This document shows, piece by piece, positions 35,946 through 43,737 of a stretch of DNA of 64,000 nt. The notes beneath the pieces are model-generated. The model searched no databases, was not told where the DNA came from, and saw nothing but the letters and a program-made list of their open reading frames with translations. The stretch comes from Fluctibacter corallii (GTDB lineage: Bacteria > Pseudomonadota > Gammaproteobacteria > Enterobacterales > Alteromonadaceae): assembly GCF_025751585.1 (NCBI RefSeq), contig NZ_JAOWKX010000007.1:62001-126000 (forward strand), given 5' to 3'. Each line of letters starts with the position of its first letter. The stretch's first letter is position 1. Both the position numbers and the translations under genes were made by a program.

Positions 35946-36178
35946 TCTTTTCTTCTCATTTGCTTGTTATCTTTTCTTTTCGCTTCTCTCAATTCACACA
36001 TGTTGATATTACAGAAAATTTTAACCTTATACTTTTCAGTGCTTTAGTACTGAATTCGTAACATATCGACAAAACCTCACGTTAAAACACTTGCGCCTGA
36101 TTGTTTTTTGATCAATATTGAAACCAATAAGACATCAAAAAGATATCTTATTTAATCAAACCAATCGGAGTACTCATT

Positions 36179-36376
36179 ATGTGTAACAGAGAAACGTTAG
36201 TACTGAAAATTTCGAGAAAAGTCATTGATGAAATCCACCGCACGGGTATGGACACAAAATCATTCATGATGAAAGCCATTGGCGATGAGCTGTTCATCAG
36301 GAATGAGCTGGCTGAAGGCAATGTGCTGTGTTCAGTATCTAAGTACTCGACGGTTAAACAACTCGATATGAGATAG
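36179..36376 (+). CDS. Small ribbon-helix-helix-like protein, copy 2
   Basis: A 65-aa protein parallel to copy 1: LVLKISRKVIDEIHRTG then TKSFMMKAIGDELFIRNEL. CGGAG lies upstream. The 21 nt before it (36150-36170, ATTTAATCAAACCAATCGGA plus G) recur with 18/21 identity at 37694-37714 in front of another tiny reading frame, so the leaders are related. The presence of two diverged copies within 700 bp suggests a phage- or island-type small-gene cluster. Confidence 0.6.
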   Translation: MCNRETLVLKISRKVIDEIHRTGMDTKSFMMKAIGDELFIRNELAEGNVLCSVSKYSTVKQLDMR

Positions 36377-36499
36377 GTCTCTTAACGCTCTAGATTGAGC
36401 AGACAGGAAGAAGAACATAAGAAAGGAGCGCTTACACTCAAAAACAAGGATTTGCCAACGAGACACAATCTCATAGTCATCCTCATAGGAGGCATTGGT

Positions 36500-36880
36500 A
36501 TGAGAGGAAGTAAACTTCGTGATGAGCGTAAACGTAAACTAAATTTTCAACGCATTTTGACCGTATTTAACAAGAAAAATGCAGCGAATGAACCAACAGG
36601 GGAGGAACAAAGCGAATCGACTATTGATTCATCAATAGCGCCTCGCACGATTAATGTTGATGATCAGGTTAAGATTTCATCCAATAAGCGACGTATGGAT
36701 CTTGCCATTATCTGGTCACTCATCTTTGTAGGGTTGATTTTTGTTCCAATGCTGTTTGTAGGTTTCGGCGCGATTGAGTTTGAAATCTGCAAGCAAATTT
36801 GGGAACAACTACTCACACCTACCGTCGCCATTAATACCGCAATTATTGGATACTTGTTCGGTCGAAATGGTAAAAACTAA
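36500..36880 (+). CDS. Small membrane protein with a basic N-terminal half
   Basis: A 126-aa protein. The start at 36500 is chosen for the strong AGGAGG site 7 nt upstream; a longer frame opens at 36395. The N-terminal half is basic and polar (GSKLRDERKRKLNFQRI); the C-terminal half has two membrane segments (LAIIWSLIFVGLIFVPMLFV; PTVAINTAIIGYLFGRN), recalling phage holin-like or small inner-membrane proteins. It follows RHH copy 2. No family recognised. Confidence 0.55.
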   Translation: MRGSKLRDERKRKLNFQRILTVFNKKNAANEPTGEEQSESTIDSSIAPRTINVDDQVKISSNKRRMDLAIIWSLIFVGLIFVPMLFVGFGAIEFEICKQIWEQLLTPTVAINTAIIGYLFGRNGKN

Positions 36881-37001
36881 CCTACCAATAGACGTAAAAT
36901 AATAGGGTAGCCAAGGAACGCTACTCTGTGTTTTTATCTTTGCTTGTGTCTTAACTTCCGACAATTCATTCGCAGTAAACTAAACTCACTATTTCTATAG
37001 A
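36881..37001. other. Gene-free stretch between the small genes and the left island end
   Basis: The whole gap 36881-37830 is about 950 nt. It holds nothing recognisable until 37002, then the left tRNA-like repeats (37002-37225), then about 470 nt without recognisable content (one terminator-like CCGAGG...CCTCGG-type stretch near 37405), and a tiny candidate gene at 37722. Confidence 0.4.
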
Positions 37002-37171
37002 GTGCCCAGAGGCGGAATCGATACGCGCTACGCAGTAGCACCGACACGAGGTGCGAATTTAAACATAACACACACCGTTAGAATGTGTTCTTGAATTCAC
37101 TTAACCCCAGAACGAAAAAAGCCTCGACCATTTCTGATCAAGGCTTTCGGAATAATGGTGCCCAGAGGCGG
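37002..37171. repeat. Left 170-bp direct repeat (tRNA-Phe 3'-end-like copy A plus spacer)
   Basis: 170 nt that match 41957-42126 at 166 positions. It starts with a copy of the tRNA-Phe 3' end (minus strand: acceptor 3' strand and T-arm), in which a short palindrome-bearing insert (GCTAC-GCA-GTAGC) interrupts the T-arm. It continues with the tRNA-Phe terminator-like hairpin and ends at the start of the next tRNA-like copy. The pair defines the ends of the 4.8-kb island. Confidence 0.85.
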
Positions 37172-37218
37172 TGTCGATACGTGCTACGCAGTAGCATCGA
37201 CACGAGGATTTTCAATCC
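37156..37218 (-). repeat. tRNA-Phe 3'-half copy B, candidate attL
   Basis: From the anticodon loop to CCA the minus strand matches tRNA-Phe (shared 21-nt block CGACACGAGGATTTTCAATC plus C, read on the plus strand). The T-arm is replaced by a nested palindrome, GTGTCGAT...GCTAC-GCA-GTAGC...ATCGACAC. Tyrosine-recombinase elements that insert in tRNA genes leave such a 3'-half copy at their far end, so this is the best candidate left attachment site. Confidence 0.6.
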
Positions 37219-37721
37219 GCTAAGCAGACAATGCATTTCAATTTAAAATCAATCACTTAGATAGATTTCCATTCCAAGTGGAACTTCCGAAAACTGACTT
37301 GCAAACCGCATGTTTTGGTTCAATTAAAACTGCGTTTTTGGAAATCAATTTTTAAGGAGGTTTTATCGAAAATTCACGTTCACGAAGCGCATAAAACAAA
37401 AAACCGAGGTGTGAACTCGGTTTGATATTGGATGTGAAGTCAAGATTAGACGAATCTTAACGCCCCACCAGTTGTAGTTGCCAGACTATAACTGCGATTT
37501 TGAAATCAGTTAAATATTACCGTTGGTACTTACTCTTGCGTAGCAGATCTTCATAAACAAAGGTACCTTTTCTTTACATTGAAAACTTTACGGATTTATT
37601 TACACTCAAGCAAGCTGTTTCCTAAGGTCTTGTCAGTAAATGAACACTAGCAAACAAGTGGTCGTTTATTTTACGAACTATTTGTCTGCTATAATTTGAT
37701 TAAACCAATTGGAGGATTTGT

Positions 37722-37841
37722 ATAAAGTCTTGGGAAGAGCATAAAATTGAAATGCAAAAAGAAGAACAAAAAGGATGGCTATCTGCATTGGTCTATTCAA
37801 CTGTAATTATAGTGCTGGTATTCGCCTTCCTTAAATTCTAA
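37722..37841 (+). CDS. Tiny candidate membrane peptide with a strong RBS but ATA in the start position
   Basis: A perfect GGAGG (37711) is followed 7 nt later by ATA and a 39-codon frame: a charged start (KSWEEHKIEMQKEEQKGW) and one membrane helix (LSALVYSTVIIVLVFAFLKF). The first ATG is at 37752, giving a 29-aa peptide. The upstream 21 nt match the leader of the 36179 gene. Either the start codon mutated from ATG, or a rare AUA start or the internal ATG is used. Its stop overlaps the helicase stop on the other strand. Confidence 0.35.
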   Translation: MKSWEEHKIEMQKEEQKGWLSALVYSTVIIVLVFAFLKF

Positions 37842-39861
37842 GTTTCTTGAACTCCTTTATGTACCATTTATGAAGCTTGTTTAACTTAGGACTCAATGCG
37901 TCAATGCTATTTGCATAAATTGCATCGCCAGTTCTAATGGCGGCAGTTAGTCCTGTCTCATAAACAAATCTTGTTGCAACTGACGTAAGTTTCGGTGTCG
38001 AATCCCACGCATTGGCTAACCATTTTTTCAGTCCTTCATCCTCGGGGACGATGAACGTTACGCTGCGCATAGCACGTGTCATCCCGACGTAGAATAGCCT
38101 TCTGTTTTCTTCAAGTTCTGAATCCGTGGTTAATTCTTTTGGTAAAACAATGTCAGCATCATTTTTAGCTATACCTGGATAGTCCTTTTCATTTAGTCCA
38201 ACCATTACCACATGGTCCCACTCAAGCCCTTTGGAAGTATGAAGCGTAGATAAAACAAACTCAGCAGTGCTTACAGGTTCAGGTGGTTCCAAAATCAAAT
38301 TCAAGAATTCTAAACCAGATAGATGAGATGTAAGCAGTAACTGTTCAATTCTAAAGGTACCGCGCTTTTGGTCGTTAGAGCCAATTCGTGAAACGCCTCC
38401 AAACCCAATGCTATCGAATAGCCCTAGGTTTTTTAGGTCTGAAAACATAGTAGAAGCGTTTGTATTTTCATCATATTTGTTTTTTAAGGCACTTAGTTCA
38501 TCTACTCTTTGTCGCCGAAATTCGCTTTGCCCCAATAAACTGTAGAGAGTATTCCATAAATCTGAATCTGGATGCATTAATACTTGTCTTGCTTCCTGCA
38601 GTTGCCCCTTTTCCCATTTGAAACCAGCATTTTTTAAGAAACCGAAAACTAATGTCTGCCTTTGTGGATTGCCATTTAAGATTTGTAAATCCCCAAACAT
38701 CCCTATGGAAAAATAGATCGCTAACATGCCAATTTCTGCCCGAGTGTATAGAGGTGAATCACCATTCAAATACGAATAGGCAATTCTATTCATTCGCAAT
38801 GCTAGTTCTGTTTCAGCGAGGCTAGCTTTCGTCCTTGATAGTATTGCGCAAGAGCCATCTTGATTGGCGAGCTCTCTAAGTGCACTTTGCATGTCGTCTT
38901 CATGATAGATTTGAATCTCTGTATTCGTCGCACTCGGATGACTTATACAAAGACTCGATTGCTTGACAGAATTGCGACGGATCACGGAATTAGACATAAG
39001 GGCTAACTTATGTCCGAATCTAAATGTACAGGAGAGGTTAAAAACTTTTGTATTTATATAATGCTTCTCGAATATACCAGCAATGAAATCTGGGCGCGCA
39101 CCACGCCATTCATAAATGCACTGGTTGACGTCTCCCACAGCCATAACAGACACCCCAGACGTCGCTACCCTTTTTACAAGTTCATTTTGTATGAAATTTA
39201 CGTCTTGATATTCATCAACAATGATCTGCCTGAATGTCCCTAGAATCTGTGGACATTCGTTGAGTATTTTTACTGCTTCAATCAAACAATCGTCAAAAGT
39301 ACGTAATTTGTTTTCATCTAAGGTATCGCAATACCAACTGTAAGCTCTTAAAAATTCGGGTTTTGTTTCGTTCAATGATGGATCTGAAGAAATATCGCTC
39401 GGTACTATTCCTTCGGCACGATTACGGGTGATAAAAAGCTCCAGTTCCTCAATATCATCCTGCGGGATATACGTGTCGCTATGCGAAAAACCATTGCGAT
39501 ACGCTTGTTTAACCATGTTTACATGTTTTGGGTCGGCAGGCGTTAGTAGCGTTCTTTTCTCAATAAGCTTTCTATTTTCTGCAACCTTAATGACTTGTAG
39601 TGCGAAGCTATGAAATGTTCGTACTTCAGGAATAACATCACTATCTAGAGCAATTTTTAGCTTTTCAGCAAAACTCACTTGTGCTGATTTATTGTACATG
39701 AGTACCAAAATAGCCCTCTTCGAAACTCCGGACTTAACTAGTCTTTCTACTCTTTTAACCAACGTTGTCGTTTTGCCGCTACCAGGTACCGCTTTAACTA
39801 GTGCATGTCCATCAAGGTGGTGGACGACAGCTTTTTGCTCTCTTGTAAGTCTTTTGGCCAT
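37831..39861 (-). CDS. UvrD/Rep-type superfamily 1A DNA helicase, second gene of the island operon
   Basis: A 676-aa helicase with all SF1A motifs: Walker A AVPGSGKTTT (24-33), motif Ic TFHSFAL, Walker B IIVDEYQD (213-220), motif III GDVNQCIYEWRGA (243-255), motif V TLHTSKGLEWD (539-549) and motif VI RRLFYVGMTRA (587-597). It is shorter than UvrD (720 aa) with a divergent 2B region and no fused nuclease domain. Its ATG overlaps the TAA of the CoiA-like nuclease gene by one base (TAATG), implying translational coupling. It is not an orthologue of chromosomal uvrD or rep judging by length and context. Nuclease-helicase pairing in an island suggests DNA-targeting defence. Confidence 0.9.
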   Translation of the reverse strand: MAKRLTREQKAVVHHLDGHALVKAVPGSGKTTTLVKRVERLVKSGVSKRAILVLMYNKSAQVSFAEKLKIALDSDVIPEVRTFHSFALQVIKVAENRKLIEKRTLLTPADPKHVNMVKQAYRNGFSHSDTYIPQDDIEELELFITRNRAEGIVPSDISSDPSLNETKPEFLRAYSWYCDTLDENKLRTFDDCLIEAVKILNECPQILGTFRQIIVDEYQDVNFIQNELVKRVATSGVSVMAVGDVNQCIYEWRGARPDFIAGIFEKHYINTKVFNLSCTFRFGHKLALMSNSVIRRNSVKQSSLCISHPSATNTEIQIYHEDDMQSALRELANQDGSCAILSRTKASLAETELALRMNRIAYSYLNGDSPLYTRAEIGMLAIYFSIGMFGDLQILNGNPQRQTLVFGFLKNAGFKWEKGQLQEARQVLMHPDSDLWNTLYSLLGQSEFRRQRVDELSALKNKYDENTNASTMFSDLKNLGLFDSIGFGGVSRIGSNDQKRGTFRIEQLLLTSHLSGLEFLNLILEPPEPVSTAEFVLSTLHTSKGLEWDHVVMVGLNEKDYPGIAKNDADIVLPKELTTDSELEENRRLFYVGMTRAMRSVTFIVPEDEGLKKWLANAWDSTPKLTSVATRFVYETGLTAAIRTGDAIYANSIDALSPKLNKLHKWYIKEFKKLRI

Positions 39862-40844
39862 TAAATCAACTCATAATCGGCACATCTTCTCGCCTCTGTA
39901 TAAGCCACTTTCTTGGCTCTTTTTTGGCATTCCATGTAGCCGTCAATCCAATTTTTTCCATGCTTGCACAGAAGGCACATTGGGTATCTTCTCTCTGGAT
40001 CAGCATGTTGAAGAAATAATTGAAGATTCGCCTCTAAAGCATCAGATGGGAGTTTCTTTAGCCACATATTCACACTTGAGAAGTCGTCAACTTCGATATT
40101 TCCAAGTGCGACTCGCTTCTCGTAGAGCCTTCCAGATTCGCTTAAAGTCCAACAGGAAATCTCAGTATTGTCGGCTATGCAAGTACCGCTGCATTTATCT
40201 CTAGTTTGTATTTTTGGAGAAAAGTTATACAAAGAAATTCGTTCATCGATTCGGCGATAGACGCCGTCCAATAGCATTTGAATATCTCTCTCTGATTCAA
40301 TTTTGAATTCAATAATTGGAATACCGCTAGCTATTTTCTCTTGTGAACATGGGTGTGTTACACATATCTCGATGAAACAGCGTCGCTCGCTTTTCGAATC
40401 TTGCAGCAATACATCAGGTGTAAAACCAGTCACGTTATCGAATTTTTCTAACTCAGCCTTATCGAATATGCGTACTAGGTCGTATCTCGCTAATGTCACT
40501 TTCTCGCATTTAAAACCAAAGTCATCCAAGAGTTTGGCTTTGTGACCGTCACAAACAACCAGTCGATTTAGCTCCAACGTAATGGGCTCATTTTCAGTTA
40601 AAGCGCGTCTATAGGTATTCAGAAATGCATTTTTAGCGCATTTATGAATATATGTTTCATAGGAACAAGAATCGTAATGATGGCGAAAATGCTTGGCCTT
40701 GATTTGACCTAAAATGGGAATGAGGTCGCCTTCACACCCGGGGCAACTATATCGTTCTAGTCTCTTTGCATCATTTACGTGTGTAAGATTACCCCGTGAA
40801 TTATAGGCATATCGATACTGTACAGAGTCTTCTTTTTCATCCAT
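39861..40844 (-). CDS. CoiA-like protein: zinc ribbon plus PD-(D/E)XK nuclease-like domain
   Basis: A 327-aa protein. The N-terminus has YSCPGCEGDLIPILG (CxxC at 34-37) and KAKHFRHH (51-56), the zinc-ribbon/His pattern of competence protein CoiA relatives. A nuclease core follows: FTPDVLL (Asp144), then CFIEICVTHPC (Glu159, with Cys161 where CoiA has Gln and classical PD-ExK has Lys). A C-terminal CLLC pair (290/293) may bind a second zinc. ATG 40844 gives the CoiA-like N-terminus; the frame continues open to 41090, but that extension is basic/hydrophobic and probably untranslated. First gene of the two-gene operon with the helicase. Confidence 0.72.
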   Translation of the reverse strand: MDEKEDSVQYRYAYNSRGNLTHVNDAKRLERYSCPGCEGDLIPILGQIKAKHFRHHYDSCSYETYIHKCAKNAFLNTYRRALTENEPITLELNRLVVCDGHKAKLLDDFGFKCEKVTLARYDLVRIFDKAELEKFDNVTGFTPDVLLQDSKSERRCFIEICVTHPCSQEKIASGIPIIEFKIESERDIQMLLDGVYRRIDERISLYNFSPKIQTRDKCSGTCIADNTEISCWTLSESGRLYEKRVALGNIEVDDFSSVNMWLKKLPSDALEANLQLFLQHADPERRYPMCLLCKHGKNWIDGYMECQKRAKKVAYTEARRCADYELI

Positions 40845-41340
40845 AAAATTTGTTAACTCAGTGAAAACAATACTTAAAACAGCTAGTAACCAGTAAATCT
40901 TAGCTTTTAAAAGTTTAACATGTACAAAATGATAACTGCATTGTGAGGTGCATAGCGAGCAAAATGGTGCTAAATGTGAGTTATTTTTTGATGACGCCCT
41001 AGGTGCTTTTTCAGAATCTGAAAAAGCGATAACGAAAAAATTTTTCGATTTTTTTACACGCTTTTTAAGCTGTTGTTCTGTTCCAAACAATTACCACACC
41101 TGATGGATATTCATCTATTTATGGCCAGCCCACGGATCACGTGGGCTAAGGGTGGGACAAATCGTCACAAATTCTAATCTCTACATCTCCTACTTTTCAG
41201 TTTGCTCTCTCTATGTTACCAACTTGCGTTTTTTACACTTTCCACTAGTGTTTTACTTAGTTTAAGGGTTTTCCCCAACCTTTTAGCAGTTAACGTCGGG
41301 AGTTAGATGACTTTTTTGGAAACGTTAACTGAGGAAAACC
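40845..41340. other. Intergenic region between the nuclease-helicase operon and the integrase remnants
   Basis: About 500 nt, AT-rich. It must contain the operon promoter. The notable structure is the perfect palindrome at 41005-41027, next to an A/T palindrome (CGAAAAAATTTTTCG, about 41033-41047). A minus-strand open frame covers 40845-41090 but resembles no protein. Confidence 0.4.
41005..41027. promoter_or_regulatory. Perfect inverted repeat upstream of the nuclease-helicase operon
   Basis: GCTTTTTCAG-AAT-CTGAAAAAGC: 10-bp arms, 3-nt centre, about 160 nt upstream of the nuclease start. It may be an operator or a leader hairpin. No regulator gene is present in the island, so a host or RHH protein would have to act there (inference). 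Confidence 0.35.
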
Positions 41341-41466
41341 ATGAACAGTTCGATATTTTTAGACAAAGGGGATGTGGTAAGACTTACAGGTACAAAAGTA
41401 CGTAAACTACAAGTCGAACACCTTTCAAAATCAAATATTTCTTTTCAGCTAGACCGCAATGCTTAA
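41341..41466 (+). CDS. DUF4224-like protein, truncated
   Basis: A 41-aa frame with AGGA upstream: IFLDKGDVVRLTGTK, HLSKSNISFQLDRN. This matches the start of DUF4224, a short protein found directly before tyrosine integrases of phages and islands. The family usually continues after a Gly-Arg-Pro-x-V turn; here it stops early, and the following integrase has lost its N-terminal half. This fits one deletion that removed the end of this gene and the start of the integrase. Confidence 0.6.
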   Translation: MNSSIFLDKGDVVRLTGTKVRKLQVEHLSKSNISFQLDRNA

Positions 41467-41866
41467 ACTCAATATATCAATGATTTTGGAAAGCTGTTTC
41501 TTTGTGCACGATATTTCTAAAAGGGGCGGAGCTTTAATGTTTGATTGGACTGATGATTTGAGGGCATTAATAGACCGAATAACTAATTCAATGCCTTCCG
41601 CTTCAAAATATTTTTTTACTAGTAAAACGGGTGAACCACATAACGCGGAATCATTCAGTAGTGCTTGGCAGAGATCGATGGCTAGGGCGTTAGAAAACGA
41701 CCTAGAGAAACCGTTTGCTGAGAGATATTTGAGGAATAAAGCTATAACTGACTACAATGACCTGGCGAAGGCTAGCAAAACAGTAGGTCACACAAGTACT
41801 TCCGTTACAAAGCAACATTATAGTATGCTTGGAGCGCGGGTAGAACCGTTCGAGAAACGAGTATAG
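41459..41866 (+). pseudogene. Tyrosine recombinase (integrase), C-terminal fragment
   Basis: 135 codons. From about residue 20 it follows phage integrases: RGGALMFDWTDDLRALID (beta strands with the Lys region), FSSAWQRSM, the box II helix ERYLRNKAITD, and KTVGHTSTSVTKQHYSML with the GH...Y box. The N-terminal arm- and core-binding domains and the first catalytic Arg are missing, and the box II His is Tyr. It is therefore a dead remnant. It lies directly inside the tRNA-Phe junction, the usual place of an island integrase. Confidence 0.75.
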
Positions 41867-41954
41867 TTTTTGGAAAATACGGTTTTATTTGGAAAGTTGA
41901 AATGGGGCTAGAATTGAAAAAGCCCCGCAATTGCTTGCAGGGCTTCAAGAATAA

Positions 41955-42126
41955 TGGTGCCCAGAGGCGGAATCGATACGCGCTACGCAGTAGCACCGAC
42001 ACGAGGTGCGAATTTAAACATAACACACACCGTTAGCATGTGTTCTTGAATTCACTTAACCCCAGAACAAAAAAAGCCTCGACCATTTCTAGTCAAGGCT
42101 TTCGGAATAATGGTGCCCAGAGGCGG
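41955..42126. repeat. Right 170-bp direct repeat (tRNA-like copy C plus spacer, running into tRNA-Phe)
   Basis: 41957-42126 matches 37002-37171 with four differences. It starts with the palindrome-interrupted tRNA-Phe 3' copy C, preceded on the left by its own terminator-like hairpin (GCCCCGCAA...TTGCAGGGC, 41923-41946). It ends inside the intact tRNA gene. With the left copy it brackets the helicase/nuclease cargo. Confidence 0.85.
42074..42102 (-). terminator. Terminator of tRNA-Phe
   Basis: On the minus strand AAAGCCTTGA, loop, TCGAGGCTTT followed by T-run, immediately after the CCA end. The same hairpin is duplicated within the left repeat. Confidence 0.75.
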
Positions 42127-42186
42127 AATCGAACCACCGACACGAGGATTTTCAATCCTCTGCTCTACCGACTGAGCTATCTGGGC
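42111..42186 (-). tRNA. tRNA-Phe (anticodon GAA), CCA encoded
   Basis: 76 nt on the minus strand. Acceptor stem GCCCAGA/TCTGGGC, D-arm with AGCTCAGTCGGTAGAGCA, anticodon stem-loop GGATTGAAAATCC (anticodon GAA), T-arm GGTTCGATTCC, discriminator A and encoded CCA. It is the only intact tRNA in the window and the integration target of the island. Confidence 0.97.
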
Positions 42187-42236
42187 AATCTCGGTTAGCT
42201 TAGCGGTTTCAGTAACTCGCCTCGCTGTGGGTGCGT

Positions 42237-42265
42237 ATTAAACGGATATTGACGCACTAAGTCAA
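42237..42265 (-). promoter_or_regulatory. Promoter of tRNA-Phe
   Basis: Minus strand: TTGACT, 17-nt spacer, TTTAAT, then a GC-rich discriminator region (ACGCACC), about 50 nt upstream of the tRNA 5' end. A strong stable-RNA promoter layout. Confidence 0.65.
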
Positions 42266-42343
42266 CACCTTTTTGTAGAAATTTATCACTTTTGTGACCG
42301 TTTGAACAAAAAGCACCCATATTGCTATAAAAGCCACCGCATT

Positions 42344-42616
42344 TTACTTGCTTGGAGGTGTGTAACCTTCAATTTCAGGCTCTTTTCCTTCAAACAAATA
42401 CGCTTGCATTTGTTCTTCAAGGAACTGGCGAGCGGTAGGCTCCATCATGTTAAGTTTATTTTCGTTAATTAGCATAGTTTGCTTTTTCTGCCAGTCCATC
42501 CATGCTTCTTTTGAGATATTGTCGAAAATCTTTTTGCCAAGTTCGCCTGGGTATAATTGAAAATCTAGCCCTTCGGCGTCTTTCTTTAATCGCTGACAAA
42601 ATACGGTTCTGCTCAT
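42344..42616 (-). CDS. yggX: Probable Fe(2+)-trafficking protein YggX
   Basis: A 90-aa protein: [55 protein letters not shown], all typical of YggX, which protects Fe-S proteins from oxidative damage. Its place after mutY, another Fe-S protein gene, 18 nt apart, is the usual gammaproteobacterial pair. Confidence 0.96.
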   Translation of the reverse strand: MSRTVFCQRLKKDAEGLDFQLYPGELGKKIFDNISKEAWMDWQKKQTMLINENKLNMMEPTARQFLEEQMQAYLFEGKEPEIEGYTPPSK

Positions 42617-42634
42617 AACTGTTCCATCGCTTGG

Positions 42635-43675
42635 TTATAAATGCTTGCCAATAGTAGCAAACAATTTTTTAGTTGGTGCTGCTAATCCCACGTTCGCGGG
42701 CTGGGTCAAATCGTACCACATTTGCACTTGCTCACCTGCCATTGATTGGGGCGGCTGCGACAAATGCAATATCACGGGCTGAATATCCAAATGATAATGG
42801 CTAAACGTATGTCGAAAAACAGGTAGGGGCTGTTGGCTTACGGTACCTAATTTCAACCGCTCTATTTTGTCTGGGATCTGTTCTGGTGTATCAACCTCAT
42901 AAAACCCCCATAATCCACCCCACAACCCGCTAGGAGGGCGCTTATACAATAACGCTTGCTGCTGCCACATGGGAATCATCATTATCGTCGATTTCTCGGG
43001 CAATATTTTCTTGGGCTTTTTACCCGGCAGTTCAGCTTGACGCCCAGAAGCATAGGCAATGCAATCTACTTGAACTGGACACCTGTCGCATGCGGGTTTA
43101 CTGCGGGTGCATACCGTTGCGCCCATGTCCATCATGGCTTGCGTGTAATGGTGAGTGCGAGATGTAGGCGTTAACGCATCGGCATGCTCCCACAGCACGT
43201 TTTCAACAGCTTTAACACCCGGCCAACCTTCGATACCTAAATAGCGCGCCAATACGCGCTTTACATTCCCGTCAAGAATACTATGAGACTGATTGCAAGC
43301 GATTGACAACACGGCTCCGGCAGTAGAACGCCCAATGCCCGGTAGCGTCATTACTTCGCTAAGCGTGCGGGGAAACGCACCGTTATATTCAGCCACAATC
43401 ATTTTTGCTGCTTTATGTAAATTTCTAGCGCGGGCGTAGTAGCCCAGCCCCGTCCAGTGATGTAGCACCTCATCTTCTGGGGCATCAGCCAACGCGTGAA
43501 CATCGGGAAAACTTGCCATAAAACGCGCGTAATACGGAATGACTGTTTTTACCTGAGTTTGCTGAAGCATAATTTCTGACACCCAAACCCGGTAAGGCGT
43601 GATATCCTGTTGCCAAGGAAGATTCTTTCGGCCATGTTGGTCAAACCATGCCAAAATGCGATCGGAAAAGCTCAT
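42635..43675 (-). CDS. mutY: Adenine DNA glycosylase MutY
   Basis: A 346-aa protein. HhH-GPD domain with [16 protein letters not shown] (catalytic Glu), [12 protein letters not shown] and the catalytic Asp in ILDGNVKRV; the [4Fe-4S] motif [17 protein letters not shown]; and a C-terminal NUDIX-like domain that reads 8-oxoG. It removes A mispaired with 8-oxoG. Start at 43675 ([11 protein letters not shown]) gives the normal N-terminus; the open frame to 43837 overlaps the divergent hydrolase start. Confidence 0.96.
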   Translation of the reverse strand: MSFSDRILAWFDQHGRKNLPWQQDITPYRVWVSEIMLQQTQVKTVIPYYARFMASFPDVHALADAPEDEVLHHWTGLGYYARARNLHKAAKMIVAEYNGAFPRTLSEVMTLPGIGRSTAGAVLSIACNQSHSILDGNVKRVLARYLGIEGWPGVKAVENVLWEHADALTPTSRTHHYTQAMMDMGATVCTRSKPACDRCPVQVDCIAYASGRQAELPGKKPKKILPEKSTIMMIPMWQQQALLYKRPPSGLWGGLWGFYEVDTPEQIPDKIERLKLGTVSQQPLPVFRHTFSHYHLDIQPVILHLSQPPQSMAGEQVQMWYDLTQPANVGLAAPTKKLFATIGKHL

Positions 43676-43737
43676 ATACAACGTATCGCTACCTGTTTCT
43701 AAATAACTGTTAGCGATTTTACTCGATTTGACCCGAT

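Noticed and set aside
37002-37218. Extra tRNA-Phe genes in the left repeats
   Set aside because: Only the 3' half is present and the T-arm is broken by a palindrome; no acceptor 5' strand or D-arm is found, so they are att-like copies, not tRNAs.
40845-41090. N-terminal extension of the CoiA-like protein
   Set aside because: The open frame is not similar to any domain, is basic and hydrophobic by turns, and the zinc-ribbon start follows the ATG at 40844; more likely leader DNA.
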